DNA from: Coriaria nepalensis
Taxonomy: Eukaryota > Streptophyta > Magnoliopsida > Cucurbitales > Coriariaceae
Assembly (NCBI GenBank): GCA_027186245.1
Contig: CP114492.1
Location: 7,840,501-7,904,500 of the forward strand
Direction of reading: 5' to 3'
Length of the DNA: 64,000 bases
Below, piece after piece: positions 36,151 through 49,491 of the stretch (its first letter is position 1; every line of letters starts with the position of its first letter). Both the position numbers and the translations under genes were made by a program. Under the pieces are notes generated by a model. It was not told the DNA's origin. It saw only the letters and a list, made by a program, of their open reading frames with translations, and did not search any database.

Positions 36151-38705
36151 TAATTCTTTGCTCCAAACTCTTTTTTCATGAAGAATTTAAGTTCTTCTTC
36201 TGTGGGTTTTTTCTATATATGAGAGATGGAGGTGATCAGGACTTTTCTTGGAAGGTGAGGTAATAATAGAAATGAGTATGGTTTGAAATTTTATTTGAAG
36301 GAAGGAGCTTAGAAATTTGCGAGTCTTGCTTGAAGTGTTTTTTGGGACTTTGTTTGGTCGGTCTATTACATAGAATATATATATATATATATATATGGAG
36401 GATGGTTTGGAGATATGTGATCATACAAATACAAATTAAGTTTATTATTAATATGTTATATTTTATTTTTATAATATGATTAATTATTGGTAGGTGTTGA
36501 TTAATCGAGTTGATTAAGTGGGGGACTCAAATTACTAGACTTGACTCCATTTGTCGAGGTGTAAATTGTCTTACATATGAAAATGATGTAATTAATTAAG
36601 TTGATTAAACATGTAAGATCGAAACATGAAACTAACGGTCGTAACTACGAGACGAGAGCATTTGCATTCGATTATTTATGAAAATTCTTAAAATTTAGTT
36701 AGTTTTACTCTATTTTTAAAATTATAGTTAATAATATTTTTAAAATTTAAATAATTATTATAACTTCTTTTATTATTTGGGTCATTTTTATTTATATTTA
36801 ATATAAATTATCATATAATTTTATTTAAATAACAAAAAACATCATTAAAAAAAATAAAAAAATAAAAAATAAAAATAAAAATCACATTTAGAGAAATGAC
36901 GAAGATTTTATATTTGTTTCTAAAATCATTAGTGTGGTAGGGGGATAATGATTAAAACAGGATAAAGAGAAGTTTAGGTCTCAAATTTCAAATTAGGTGA
37001 CTAGAGTGGTAGTGTTAAGTAGAAACAATTTGGTAGCAGCTAGGAAACTAGAGGGGTCATTATGTCTCCAATCCCTGTTTCAAATCTAATACAATCATCT
37101 TAATCAAAAAGCTTATCAATATCAAAATTAACAAATTTTATAAAACTAATCTTTTGTCTTATACAGCTGACAGCTTTTTAATTTAGGGACAGCAGTTGAC
37201 GTTTACTGACTCGATTGAAAAGGGTAAAAGAAAAAAAAAAAAAAAAAGTTGAAGGGACTTAAAGACTTAAATTTAGTTTCTGAAATTTCAAAAAAATATA
37301 AATTTATAAAAATTAAGGGACTTAAATATAATAAAATAAAAGTTGAAGGGAGTAAATTTTAATTTATTCTTATTTAATTATAGTTTAATTAATTAAGTTA
37401 GGAAAGGGTGGATTTACGAAGGACGATAGGTAAAACAATAACGGCGTTATGTTCCCACGAATTGCGGGTGTTAGATAATGCAGGTGGCGGCTAATTTAGG
37501 TTTACCAAACATGTTCTTGATTTTTTTTTTTAATTTTTTTTAATTTTTTTTTAATTTTTAATTTTTAATCCAAAAGCATTTCAAGAGTTTTGACTCATTT
37601 TTTGTTGGGAAGAAAATATATAATCTAAGAGGTTTTTTACGTACCACATTAGAAACACTATAAATTTCGTTTATGAATGAAAATAGAGTAATTTTGAGTT
37701 ATATTTAATCTATTAATAAAAATATATTATGATTGTTAAAATAAAAAATTTATATGGTTATTTTAAATAATTTAATATATTTTTATTGATAAATTATATT
37801 AATTGAGGACTATTTAAATGTCATAAATCAAAATGAAATGATAATCGATTATTTTAAGAGTAGAGGTATCAAAATGTAATAGGCTGAGCCCATTTGTTAA
37901 ATATATGATAGAGTCTGATCCAGAAAGCCTTTTCAATATTATTAATTAATATATAGATGATTGAATCATTATAACTTAATTATCATGATTCTGTCAAAAA
38001 ATATGAAAGAAAAAATATGATGAATAATTAAAGTAAAATATATATATTTATAAGAAAAATTCAAGATAATTTAAAAATTATCATGCGAAATAGGTAAAAT
38101 AAAATAATAAAAAAAAAATATATATATATATAAGGATAAAAACAATGAATCCCCTAAAAAAAATTAAAAATTGAAAGGGCCTAATTGGGCTAGAATGTCG
38201 GGCTGGATTGGGCCAGTTTGACAAGCTTGAAAATATGTTCAAACTCGATCCTAATATCTTGATTATGTATAGCCTGGCTCATAAAAAATGAACTAAACCG
38301 AATATTATACCAAACTTTTTTACTAGATCATCGGCCGAGCTAAAAAATTCATCCTATTTTAACAATTCTATTATAGAGTAGAATTTTTAAATGAAATTTG
38401 GAGTAGAAAATGGTTCGTTTGAGGTTGAGGATGAGAGCTGAGAGTGTGATGTAAGTTAGGGTCAGTTTGGTAATGCTTTCAAAAAAACCGAGCATGGATT
38501 AGGCAGCACCAAAAAGAAAAATAAAAAGAATAAAGAAGCAAATTGGAAAAAAAAGAAGAAGAGGAAATTAAATAATGCAACGAATGACTAGACTCTAGCG
38601 CATGCCTGTTCCTCTATTCTGGGGAGGGGCCAAAATAAAAAGAAGTAGAATTTGAAGAGAGGAAAAAAAAAAAAGAAAAGATTTTAATTAAAAGGAAAAA
38701 AGAAA
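36151..38705. other. AT-rich intergenic region upstream of PP7
   Basis: 36151-36240 is probably the leader of the minus-strand gene. (TA)n lies at 36377-36396. The rest is AT-rich with A/T homopolymers (37221-37247, 37519-37570) and no recognisable gene. The last 130 bp are purine-rich and probably include the PP7 leader. A seven-codon upstream ORF (38575-38598) would be part of the transcript if it starts that far upstream. Confidence 0.5.
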
Positions 38706-41700
38706 ATGTCATGGCAGCAGGAGGAGTCGGATCCAGTATCTCATCGCGGCGGAGAAGTTGGAGGAGCTGGTCCGAGTGAACCGTCGCCATCTTCCACCAT
38801 TTCCGAGGTCGAAGAAAAGCCTTCGGTGTTGTTGACGTCATCATCATCCTCCTCACCTTCTCCGTCTCCGACGACTTCTTCTCCGCCACCTCTCTCATGG
38901 CCGCAGGACGGCGAGCTCAGTCTCGAATGGATCCGAGGTCTCACGAGCCTCTTCGAGTGGTCTTCCAGGAACCTGCCTCCGTCCGATCTCCCGTCTGTAC
39001 TTCCGGTTTCTGTATTCGATAAGCTCGTTCTCTCTGCCTCGAAAATCCTCCACAGAGAACCTAATTTTCTTAGGATTCTTGACGATTCTGTGCCTGATGA
39101 TTCCGTCGTCGTCGTCGTCGGAGATGTTCATGGCCAGTTGCACGATCTCATGTTTCTCATGCAAGATGCTGGATTTCCTTCTGAAAATCGCTTTTTCGTA
39201 TTTAATGGAGATTACGTTGATAGAGGAGCTTGGGGCCTCGAAACCTTCTTGATCCTATTGGCTTGGAAGGTACTCACTATGCCGTTCTTGCTTACGCACT
39301 TAAATTTCTACTTCGAATTTTTGTTTTTCATCTCTCTATATAGAAACTTGTCTCTTGAGCTATTTTCCTGCTGAGCCTTATTATTTTTCTTTAAATAGAG
39401 CATTTCAATCATTCTTTCCTCAGGACCAAAAGGAAAATTTTTAGATACAAGTCCCCTCGAGCTCACTTGGGTGCACTTGAGGGACATGTGCACTATTGAT
39501 CTCACACACATACATAGGTGTGCTTGGACCCCACTTGACGATATAAGGGTGTAGATTTCTCTCAACTGCACTAGCATCCCAATTCCCAAGTGAGCCAGAG
39601 AGGAGTTTGCATCCAAATTTTTGTTCTTAGTGAATTAGAACTCCTCTTAATTCATATGCAACTCCTACTACATTCCTTTCTCTGCCTGTGGCACATTGCC
39701 AATTTGTTCTTCCCATTGAATCCAGAAAAAAAGATCATCTTTTTCTTAATTGGGATTTTTTTTTTATCTTTGTCAATTACAACTAAATAAACTGTAGCAT
39801 TAATGCCATTGAATTTGGTAGCTTTGCCAACTGTTTCATTGTGACGATTTTACTTTCTAATTAGTCAATTGTTCGAAATATTGTGTTTCTAAAGTGCACA
39901 GGTTTTCTAAGACGGGTGTAATTCTATTGTCTTTTAGGCTAAATATTGATGGATCTTTTACTGGTTCTGTTTTATTTAGGTCTTTATACCAGACCGAGTA
40001 TTTCTTCTTCGTGGAAACCATGAGTCCAAGTACTGCACATCTGTGTACGGGTTTGAGAAGGAAGTACTGGCAAAGTATGGAGTAGATAAAGGTAAGCATG
40101 TTTATAGGAAATGTTTGGGATGCTTTGAAGGGCTGCCTTTGGCATCCATTATTGCTGGACGAGTATATACAGCTCATGGAGGGCTTTTCCGCAGCATTAT
40201 TGTCCCTCCATCAAAAAGATCAAAAGCAAAGAAAAATCGTAGAATAACTATTGCTGCCGGAGCCAGCTCAGTGTTATCACTTGGTTCTCTGGAGGATCTT
40301 TCTAAAGCTAGGAGAACAGTACTTGACCCGCCATGGGAGGGCTTGAATTTGATTCCTGGAGATGTGCTTTGGTCAGATCCCTCTATGAATCCTGGTCTTT
40401 CTCCAAATAAAGAGAGAGGCATAGGTCTGCTTTGGGGTCCTGATTGCACTGAAGAATTCTTAAAGAAATACAATCTAAAGGTACTACTAGACTCATAGTT
40501 ATCTTTTATAACTTGAAAAACCAAGGATTGTATTTTCTTATGTTATTATCAGCAAATGAAGAGAATATACTTATTTATCTATTCTTACGTACGTATCTGG
40601 GGATTGCATAGTTCCAGGTTCTAGCATGTTCTTTTGATCTTTGTCGTTAAAACATCTTTGTACAGTGTGAAGTTGGGGGAAGAGTGCCATATTCTGCAAT
40701 TTATTTCTTATTCTAGGATCCTTCCTAGGTTTTTACACCTACTATATCACTGAATGGATCTTGTCAATTTAGCTCGTATAGTTGTATAATAAAGTGTTCT
40801 ATTCATATGTAGAATAGGAGCTATTATATAATGTTCAATCTGTCGTCTTCATCAGTAACAAGAAGTTGTTGCATGATAACTGGTTCTCATGTTGTTCAGG
40901 TTGGACTATCCAACAACTACTTATTTCACTGTTTGTTTTTGTTACAGCTAATAATCAGATCCCATGAAGGTCCAGATGCTAGGGAGAAGAGGCCTGGTCT
41001 TGGAGGAATGGATAAAGGTTACACCATAGACCATGTAGTTGAGTCTGGGAAGTTAATAACTTTGTTTAGTGCTCCAGATTACCCCCAGTTTCAGGTATTT
41101 TCAAGGTTCTCTTATTCTTGGTCTAATGATTGCAAACTATTTCTTATCTGCATTTTCCTTGAAACTTTATTGACAACTTCTCAAACCGTGAGAAAGGGAG
41201 TTTGCTGTATGTTGGGTTATTCTTATAGCACCAAAGTGTGATCTTCCATGTCAAACTGTTATCAAATCAAGGATGTGTTCTTAATATAAGCAAGACAAAT
41301 TTTGTTTTAGTTTAGTCTAGAGAGTTCACTGTCTCTCTTTTAATTTATAGAAAAGGGAAGAATTTCGATAAGATTTTGAAAAAAAAAAGTTTTTCTGGTT
41401 TTGGTGGCAAGAAAAGATATGGTACCAAAATTTTCTTGTAGAAAGCAGTTTCGTGCAGCTATATTTCCCAGTGAATCTGGCATGATGATAACATTTCGTT
41501 ATTGCATGATACCATGTTGAAGTCTGATATGGTCCACTAATATTACTTGCTTAGGGATTAAAAGCAAGCATTATGATTCAAACATCCCAGTTGTTATTCA
41601 AGAACTATAGATTGTTATTCAGTTAAAAGTACTTGGACTGTTTTCGGTTTCACTTCGAGCCGAATGAAAAACCTAATCAAGAACTATAGGTTGTTTCTGT

Positions 41701-42138
41701 CCGAATCAGCCATAACTTCATTCCACTACATTTCATTGTCATAAAATTTTTTTGAGTGAAATTATTTTGCCACATCTAACAGTTCTAGAATTTTTTTTTT
41801 CTTTCTGGTAGGCTACGGAGAGGTACAAAAATAAAGGTGCCTACATAGTCTTGGAGCCACCTAGTTACGACATTCCGGTGTTTCATAGTTTTGAAGCTAT
41901 TACCCCAAGACCAAAGGTACTGAAAAACAAGATCAATGTTGAATGGTTGCCTTTAGGAAGCTGCGAGTTTTTTTGGCTCTCATAGAAGTTAGAACATATT
42001 CTTCTATAATACGTTTGCACAATGCTCTATTCTTACCAAAATCTCCAAATGCAGGTGAATCCCTATTATGATTTTGAAGATGTAATTGATTCTGATGAAG
42101 AATTGGACTTGACATCAATGGTAACAGAAAGTATATGA
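38706..42138 (+). CDS. Serine/threonine protein phosphatase 7 (PP7)
   Basis: Plant PPP-family metallophosphatase; Arabidopsis PP7 is nuclear and linked to cryptochrome and phytochrome light signalling and heat response. Five exons: 38706-39269, 39980-40480, 40948-41094, 41812-41916, 42055-42138, in phase, 466 residues. The metal and phosphate motifs are intact: GDVHGQ at 139-144, GDYVDRG at 168-174, RGNHES at 199-204, then TAHGGLF, IIRSHEGPD and LFSAPDYPQF. A basic insertion follows the HGG motif (SKRSKAKKNRRITIAAG), the PP7-specific insert known to hold a nuclear signal and regulatory segment. The N-terminus is a low-complexity Ser/Pro-rich stretch of about 60 residues. The tail is acidic (VIDSDEELDLTS). 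Exon 2 joins VFIPDRVFLLRGNHE directly to LAWK. No catalytic residue appears to be missing. Confidence 0.95.
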
Positions 42139-42888
42139 AAGAGTGAATCTTTTGTGTGCTGGCTATCATCATACATGATATTTCTTGAACTTTTTTGTTC
42201 TGTTTTGTTAAGATATATAAAATTATCACCCGCCATTTTGTGTGGCAAATCGTATAATGTAAGTCGTAGGTTCATTTGGCAAGCATTTTTAGAGTAAAAA
42301 TATAATCGATATTATATCAATATGTTTAATAAGATCGAAAAAATAAAATTAATTATAATTTATTTTAATCAGATCGCTAATTATATGGATTATTTTCTCA
42401 CCAGATACTGTCCAAGGCTTGAAAGATTCTCTCCTAGTGCAACGGCCAACGGGTAAGAGAATTTTCGTAAAACATAATAAAAGAAATAAAAATTACTAAT
42501 TAGGTCCAGTATGCCAGGCATTATATAAATATAATAATAAATTACGTCATAAAATGACAATTTACATAAATCGTTGCAATAATTAGGTTGTTCACATGGT
42601 GACCTAATTACTATTATATAATATAATATATATAGTATAGAGGAACACAAGCCACCTGAAAATCCACATTGTCAGAAAACAGCACCATCATCATTTTGCC
42701 AAACTGTAATTAATCTAAGTAACCTAAATAGAAACCTAGGATTTGAACATTTTGCTAGAGCTGTGTTAGTTTCTCTATCCAAGAAAAATTAAGAAAACAT
42801 GGGGGGAGGCAGCGTCACCAAGCTTTTGGGCAGAGTTCTGTTTACAACTAGTTAGCTTGCTTTGGCAAAATCAAACTCGGATTGCTAC
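42139..42888. other. 3' region between convergent PP7 and ARID genes
   Basis: Both genes end here, so it should contain the two 3' UTRs. It is AT-rich between 42290 and 42640, with short (TA)-rich stretches, and has no ORF I would trust. Confidence 0.5.
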
Positions 42889-45800
42889 TTATTCTGACTG
42901 CTCAAAGGGAACTCGAACAAATAACTGTCCGTGCAAGGTAACCACGGCTGATGTCTGATGCGGGTCGATTCTCGAAGGTAAGCTGACAACCTGGTAACCC
43001 AAAGAGAACCAAAATAACAGGTTTACAAATGTAACAACATGCCCTTTTCTCCCTAAAAGCATATCACTAGTATCAGGATAATAATCGAATTTTTATGAAA
43101 GTTTCTTGTATGAGATGCTCAAGTATAGGATAGAATTAAAGTTTGCAATTTGAAATGCCTGTTGGGCTTACTAAACAATGGGGAGAAATTGAGGTAGAGA
43201 TACTAAAAAGGGGGGGTTATGTAATTACAATAAACCTTTTTGAAGGGTGTGACACCCCATGGATTATCGGGATGTTCAGGTTCACCGCTTATTACCAGAC
43301 GTCCTGCCGGATCTGATTGAACACGCACCTGGGAAATTCAAAAGGTAAGATTAAGACAGAATATGACAGACCTAGTTAGGCTAATAAAATTATCTGAGCA
43401 AATTGATTCTCTCAACTTGCTGCCTCAACTCAAATGCTAAGATTCGAGAATTGAATAGACATTTCAAAGGTCAATATGGATGGGCTGATGAAATCCAATT
43501 TAGACTCACAAACTCTAAACTTAAATGCAGTTGTTTAGGGCTCACATATTCTTAACTAGACTCAAGTTCATCCAATTCCTCTTTTAAGTTATGTAGCAAA
43601 ATGCAAACTTAGGATTTGACTTTGAGATATTTCCTGCCTACTCCACAAAGTGCAAGGAAACTGCAGTTACATACCTCCTCACGAAGAAGTCCCGGGACTA
43701 AAGCATAAACCTCAAAACAATCTTTCTGCACGGAAAAAGAAAAAGTAATAATAGTTAAAGTGAAATCACTTCCAGGTGATTTATTCATCGAAGTGACAAA
43801 TACAAGGATTCTTGTGTTCAACCATGCCATAATGAAGCTCACCGTTCTTTGTACATTAATCTTCACCCAGTCAGCTGGGGGTCCAATATCAACAACCGCT
43901 ATGTCCAATCTGAGACTCACAAATCGGAGCCACCAAGTAAGAGTATCATAAATCCAGAATTAGGCTTGAACAAAACCACCGACTACTTTTTTAAGTCATC
44001 ACATTACAAAGTTTATGTATCTGGGTAATGAAAAAGTACTGGAATCTTAACTGTGGTTTTGATACTACTATTGCTTTGGAACGTGCAGCTTTGACCTCCT
44101 GCTCCATATAAGATGGTTTCTTACGTTTAAGTAAACCTGAAGCAGTACAAATATATAAAACTGACAAGTTCACTTGCAAAAAATACTAGTAAAATTGACA
44201 GTGTCGACCGAAAAATCTAACCAATATTCTTTAGCTGTTTTTCGCGTTTTTGCAAGGAAAGAGATTTCTTGTCCTGAAGTAAATAAGATAATGATATCAT
44301 CCAATCACAATATATGCTGAGTAAATGAAGGTGAAAAACAAACAAACAAAAAATCACTAATTTTATATTTCACCAGACCTTGATAATAGGGTCACTAACT
44401 TCTCCATTACCCAAAAGACGCTGAGAGTGCCAGCCCTGCATAGCTCGTGCAGCAGCATCCCTTCGTGCTCTACCAGATCGTAAATCCTGACAAAGATTAT
44501 GAGAAATAATATTAAAAGGGAGAAACTAGAGAGAGAAAAGCTCGCCAAATTTATTCTAGTGAGGTGATTAAGAAAAGGAAAAAAAAAACATCCCTTTTAA
44601 TCATCTATAATGTCTATATTAAAAAATTAAGCAGTTTATCTATTCATGCTCATACTTCTTCATGCATATACATATTCTATCCAAAATGGCCTTACTTCGC
44701 AATGGAGCAGAAGAGAAATAGTTTTTATCTAATGAAATGAAACCAAGTACAACAAAATGACCATAATCTGCTTTTCATCCTGCATACAAGTCAAGAAAAA
44801 ATTACTGTCGTTAGAAGTTTGATTTCTACCGGATTTTCAATGCTCATTGGCTCTGAGTGCGTAACAATGGGTATATTAAGCTCACCACCCTGGGTTTTAT
44901 GCCTCTCATAATCAAGGAGCGCCTGAAAATCCAAAAAATAGAAACAAAGTTTCAAATACGATCACCATGAAACAGCCAAGTTACTGACAAACTGTATAAA
45001 TGCCAGTAAATAAACATACCTTAATTGACTGTTGTCACCTTAGTTTTTGCCAAAATGTCTACCATAAGATTGTGCAATATAGTTTTAAGCTAGTTTACTA
45101 GATAGTGATTTCTCATTGAGCATTACATTCTTCTTCTAAATATGGTCATATCCTGCAGTTCGAGGACAACGTTATGAACAATGCTTAATGGATTTTCACT
45201 GTGGATATTACATGCTTCTTGACTTATCTATTAGAATGAAAGGTGCAATATCGATACAGAACTTGGGGGGGAATTATTATGGTAACACGAAAAGGAATTC
45301 AAAATATGACTGTTGTGCATGTGTGTGTGTGCTCGACTGCCCGGTCCATGATAAATGAATGTCTAAGCTTATTAATTTGGGATGGCCGTATGTTTTGAGT
45401 CTAGAATTTCAAACTAGCTATACTTTCTATTAATACCATAAAATTTATTGAATTTGTTAATGTGCAGAAAATGGATGATCCGGAATGAACAAAGGAAAAT
45501 CAAGAAAAAACTAAATCTTCCATCTTGTATCACCTTCTCATAGAAACCTCGGAATGTCCATGACACTGTAGTGCATGTCCTGTAAAAAAGTAAGAAGATG
45601 CAGGGGGGAACCCGTTAGTAGTCTCAATAACGGGGATGTAAGAGTGCGACCCTATTGCCTTCCCAGATGTACTCAGCAGACGTGGGTGAGAGAACTGTTA
45701 AAAACTAAAATGTAAAAAAAGCATTCAGTGACTTCAAGATTTGCTTACTTTGGAGGCTTGAAGGACTCCCCAACTTGTCGCCACAGCTTGCATGAAGTCA

Positions 45801-47157
45801 CCTGTGCAAAGAGAAGCGACATGTAGAAATGTTTTGACAGCAATGAAATGAAGGGACTCCAAGCAAAGAAAAAGAATATAATATCAAAATATATAATTTG
45901 CTAGACAACGTTCCATTTCCAGGCAGGTGGAGCTAGTAAATGGCATCACAAAAGGTTGGATATGTCATTCCCATTTATTTTACTTTTGTCTTTTAGGATC
46001 CTCATGCCCATTGATTGACCATCAATAATTCGAGGTGACAAGCGTGTACATCAGTCTAAAAAAGTTTGCAATTACAAGTTCAACTATATTCTATAACAGT
46101 TTACTTTTGCAAATGATCGAAGAGTAAAAATGGTGCATTTCTCTATTTTATAGGACCTTCTTAAACAGTAACAATAAAATCTCAGACTATAGTTCATTTG
46201 GGACATATCTTTTCAACTAGAATCTGAAGTAATGATATTAGACATAAAAGAAAAAATGTGGAACTTATTGCTTGGGAACATGAGATACATACCTTATCAT
46301 AGCCACCCAATCTAGTCACAGCTCTCCACAACCTTCGCCCAATAAATCATTTGATAAGAATTTTCCTAAATTTATTCTTATACGTGATAGTATTCAAGAA
46401 CAGTGATCAGTAAAACTCACTTGAGACAATTTAGACCCTCTCCATAGAACTTGGGAGGTTTGAATTCCATGCTCCTCTCCCTGAAAAAGTTTTCAAGCTC
46501 CTTCATGAAATTCGATTGGTCTTCTTCAGTCCCCGATTCGCTACCATAAGAATAATGATCATCGAAAAGAAACGAGCGATTCATGGTTGAGTTCCCATTA
46601 TTTGCAGGAGTGGCAACATCGTCTTCGATGACCTTATCCTTCACATCTCCAGCATTCTCACTTTCATATTTCATAAGAGAAGATGCAGGTTCATCATTAC
46701 TCGCCGCTAAGTTGTCGTCTACAATACCAGTTTTAGATTCAGGCACCTCACTAGTTTCAGGTTTGGTCTCTGTGGAAGGCTGATCAGTTTCAATAATAGA
46801 AACAGGGCTTGACTCATTTCTATGCAATTCATTGGATTCTGTCATGGCATCAATAGTAGGCTTGACATCCGGCTCGGCCAATTCTTGTTCAGTTTGCAAA
46901 GAAACTAAAGGAGGAGAATCTTGATTTGGTTGCTGTGGACTAGTCTGTGAATCTAAATTCTTATCATCAGGAGCAGTTTTAGGATCGGCCTGAGTTTCAG
47001 GTAAGGCATTTCCATTATCAGGGAGATTTGGTGTTTCCTCAGAAGGCAAAGAGTGAGTAGAATCATGGGTTGCAGCTTCTGCTTTAGCCTGGGGGTCTTG
47101 CTCCATAGCTACTGGCACATCTTGCCCAGTATTCTCATTCTCGTTCGGATCGGTCAT
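42889..47157 (-). CDS. ARID/BRIGHT DNA-binding protein with C-terminal HSP20-like domain
   Basis: Plant nuclear protein of the ARID-HSP20 class (Arabidopsis At1g76510/At1g20910 type), thought to bind AT-rich DNA in chromatin complexes. Twelve exons: 46421-47157, 46293-46332, 45749-45801, 45534-45579, 44830-44922, 44379-44486, 44222-44273, 44052-44136, 43843-43909, 43675-43725, 43236-43328, 42889-42990; in phase, 508 residues. Residues 1-215 are acidic, low-complexity and rich in Glu, Pro, Thr and Ser. The ARID spans about 218-302: FMKELENFFRER, LNCLKLWRAVTRLGGYDKV, CKLWRQVGESF, FRGFYEKALLDYE. A basic helical middle (SGRARRDAAARAMQGWHSQR) follows. The alpha-crystallin-like fold occupies about 405-508 (VVDIGPPADWVKINV, YALVPGLLREEV, GRLVISGEP). 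An intron in the 5' leader (47165-47474) is likely, with acceptor TTTAG just before the ATG exon. Confidence 0.93.
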
Positions 47158-48587
47158 TCCAGTTCTAAACAATGAGCAATCATGAAATACTTTCAGTTCC
47201 AAATATTGAAATTTTTTTCCCAATGATAGAAAACAAAATAAAAAAACTAAAATTAAAATGATCAAGAATTTCCAAGAAAGAAGAAAATCCCAAACTATTC
47301 ACAAAGCATTTCCAGAGTAGAAAGAGGGAGACAAAAAAAAAAAAAAAAAAGCACATTGAGCCTAATTTCTCATATACTTGGTTAAAATTAAAAAAAAACT
47401 CGATTCCCTACCCCTTACTGCTGGTTATGTTTGGTAAGAAATCAAACCCTAAATTCGTTTTTCCAATCACTTACAGAAATCTGCTACCGGGAAGATCTCG
47501 AATTGCAGTAAAATCCCCGCTAATTCCGCATATATTGAAGCATTTTAGGCTACAAAAATCAACACCACCAGCTAGATGATCCACACCATCAGCTTCGAAC
47601 AAGAAAATCAACAATACTCGACGATAAAGAGAAGGAAAAAAAAAAAAAAAAAACAGAGAGGTGATGGAAAGTTATAAATTCCTGCCTTGATCTTGAAATT
47701 TTAAGGAAGAAACCTGCGGGGGAGAAGCGAGCAAGCTTCAAAAATGGCGCGTTTACGGAATTATTTTTTTCTTTCTTTTTCCGGTAAATAGGTGAAATAA
47801 AATACCCTAATCTAATCTGAGTAATCTCCCTCTATTTTTCTCGTTACATATTTTATTTTATTTTATTATTTATTTATTTATTTTATTATTTTTCTGTAGC
47901 TTGTCTCCCACAAGCACCACCGACTGGGAATGTGTTGTAAGTTGTAACGCTTTACATGCAGAATAAAAGACTTGCAATTTTAGACAACTCGAGGGGCTTT
48001 GATATTCGCTCCTGATGTGATGTATTTGGAAATTATGGGGCCTCACTTTCCAGGTCGTTATAATGGGCTTAGTTTGGCAACCCTCCTCCTTCCTGGTCAC
48101 TGTCTAAGCCCAATAAGTGACACTTAAGACATCCATTGAAATTTTTAGATTCATCGACTCACATTTTAATAATGTTAGTTAGACTGAGTTTTTTTTTTAT
48201 TTTTTTTTATAAGTAATTTTTAAATAGAAATATTTTTAAAATTTATTTATTTTAATAAGTATTAATTTTGATATTTATGATAATAAATTTTAAAAAAAAA
48301 AGTAATATATTTTTTAGGAGAAAAGTATTAAGTAGTTATTTTTAGAAGGTAGTGTGGAAGTTTTTTAAGTATGTAATTATATTGTGGTTCAAAGGATTCT
48401 CCTATAGAAGACATGTACATTTGACTTGGTGAATGGTAAGCACGTTTTCCAAATAAGTGATAGTAGCTCTAGCTTTAAGGATCGAACTTAATGGGCAAAT
48501 CAAACTTTTGAAGCAACATGTTTAATTAAAATTTTGGCTCTCATGCTGCCACGCATGCATGCATGCATGTACGTACGTATTGAAGGC
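47158..48587. other. ARID gene leader, 5' UTR intron and promoter; AT-rich DNA beyond
   Basis: A GTAAGT donor at 47474 and TTTAG acceptor at 47165-47169 frame a probable 310-bp leader intron. Leader sequence continues to about 47740, including A runs at 47333-47350 and 47637-47654 and an AAACCCTAA telo-box at 47444-47452. From 47800 the DNA is AT-rich without a gene. A run of alternating GCATGCATGC then GTACGTACGT lies at 48553-48580. Confidence 0.55.
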
Positions 48588-48603
48588 AGAGATAGAAAGG
48601 TAG

Positions 48604-48638
<35 letters not shown>

Positions 48639-49130
48639 CACTACAAATAAGACATTGACCGTCGGTTATAGCTTGATTCGTTGTTGAATTGGAATAGGAG
48701 TGGTTGGATTCATTCATGAAGGTAGATAGTTTTTAAGGTGCATCGATCCATCTCCACATTACATAATAATATTGATATCGAACATAGAGATAGAAAAGTA
48801 ACTCATATATATATATATAATTGAGCTACAAATAAAACATTGATCGGGTTATAGCTTGATTCGTTGTGGAATTGGAATAGTAGCCGTTCGATTCATTCAT
48901 GAAGATAAACTGTGCTTAACAGTGAACAGATCAATCTCACCCTACATGCTATTGATGACTGAACATAGAGATAGATAGGTAGTTCATATATATATATATA
49001 TATAGTTCACTACAAATAAAACATTGACCGTCGGTTATAGGTTGATTCGTTGTTGAATTGGAATAAGAGCGGTTGGATTCATTCGTAAAAGTAGACAGTA
49101 TTTAAAGTAAACTAATCCATCTTAACCCTA
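48588..49130. repeat. Three tandem copies of a 181-198-bp repeat with a (TA)n core
   Basis: Each copy opens with AGAGATAGA, runs through a (TA)n block of different length, then AGTTCACTACAAATAA, CATTGACCG and TTGGAATAG, and ends in AT-rich sequence. Starts are at 48588, 48786 and 48967. The copies differ by scattered substitutions and small indels, so the array is older than the 39-bp and 36-bp repeats in this window. Confidence 0.85.
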
Positions 49131-49329
49131 AATAGATGATTTGATATAATATATGATAAATTTATATATAAAATTAATATATACAATTTATATAGTTCTA
49201 AAAAATATCTCCTAATTAGTGTTATGTATTTAATGTGTAACAGTTGCATGTACTAATTTATCTATCTATCTATTCATTATGAGGGAATAAGGGATTACCT
49301 CCATTTTTTCCTCCTTTATATATATATAT

Positions 49330-49360
<31 letters not shown>

Positions 49361-49491
49361 TCAATATCTGCAATCTAACTTTCAAGAGAAGAAGAAAAAC
49401 TAGGGTCACTCATGTGCATACTGGAGGAAGTCACAAGAAGCTAATAATCCCATTCCCTTCTTTATCAAGAGAAGAAGAAAGAAGAAGAAAA
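49131..49491. promoter_or_regulatory. Proximal promoter and leader of the PILS gene
   Basis: Holds a (TA)n block and a TTTA microsatellite (about 49315-49362) directly upstream of a purine-rich leader with GAAGAAG repeats. No further motif stands out. Confidence 0.5.

Noticed and set aside
39308..39790. ORFs within PP7 intron 1
   Set aside because: They lie between a good donor (39270) and acceptor (39979) and lack similarity to anything.
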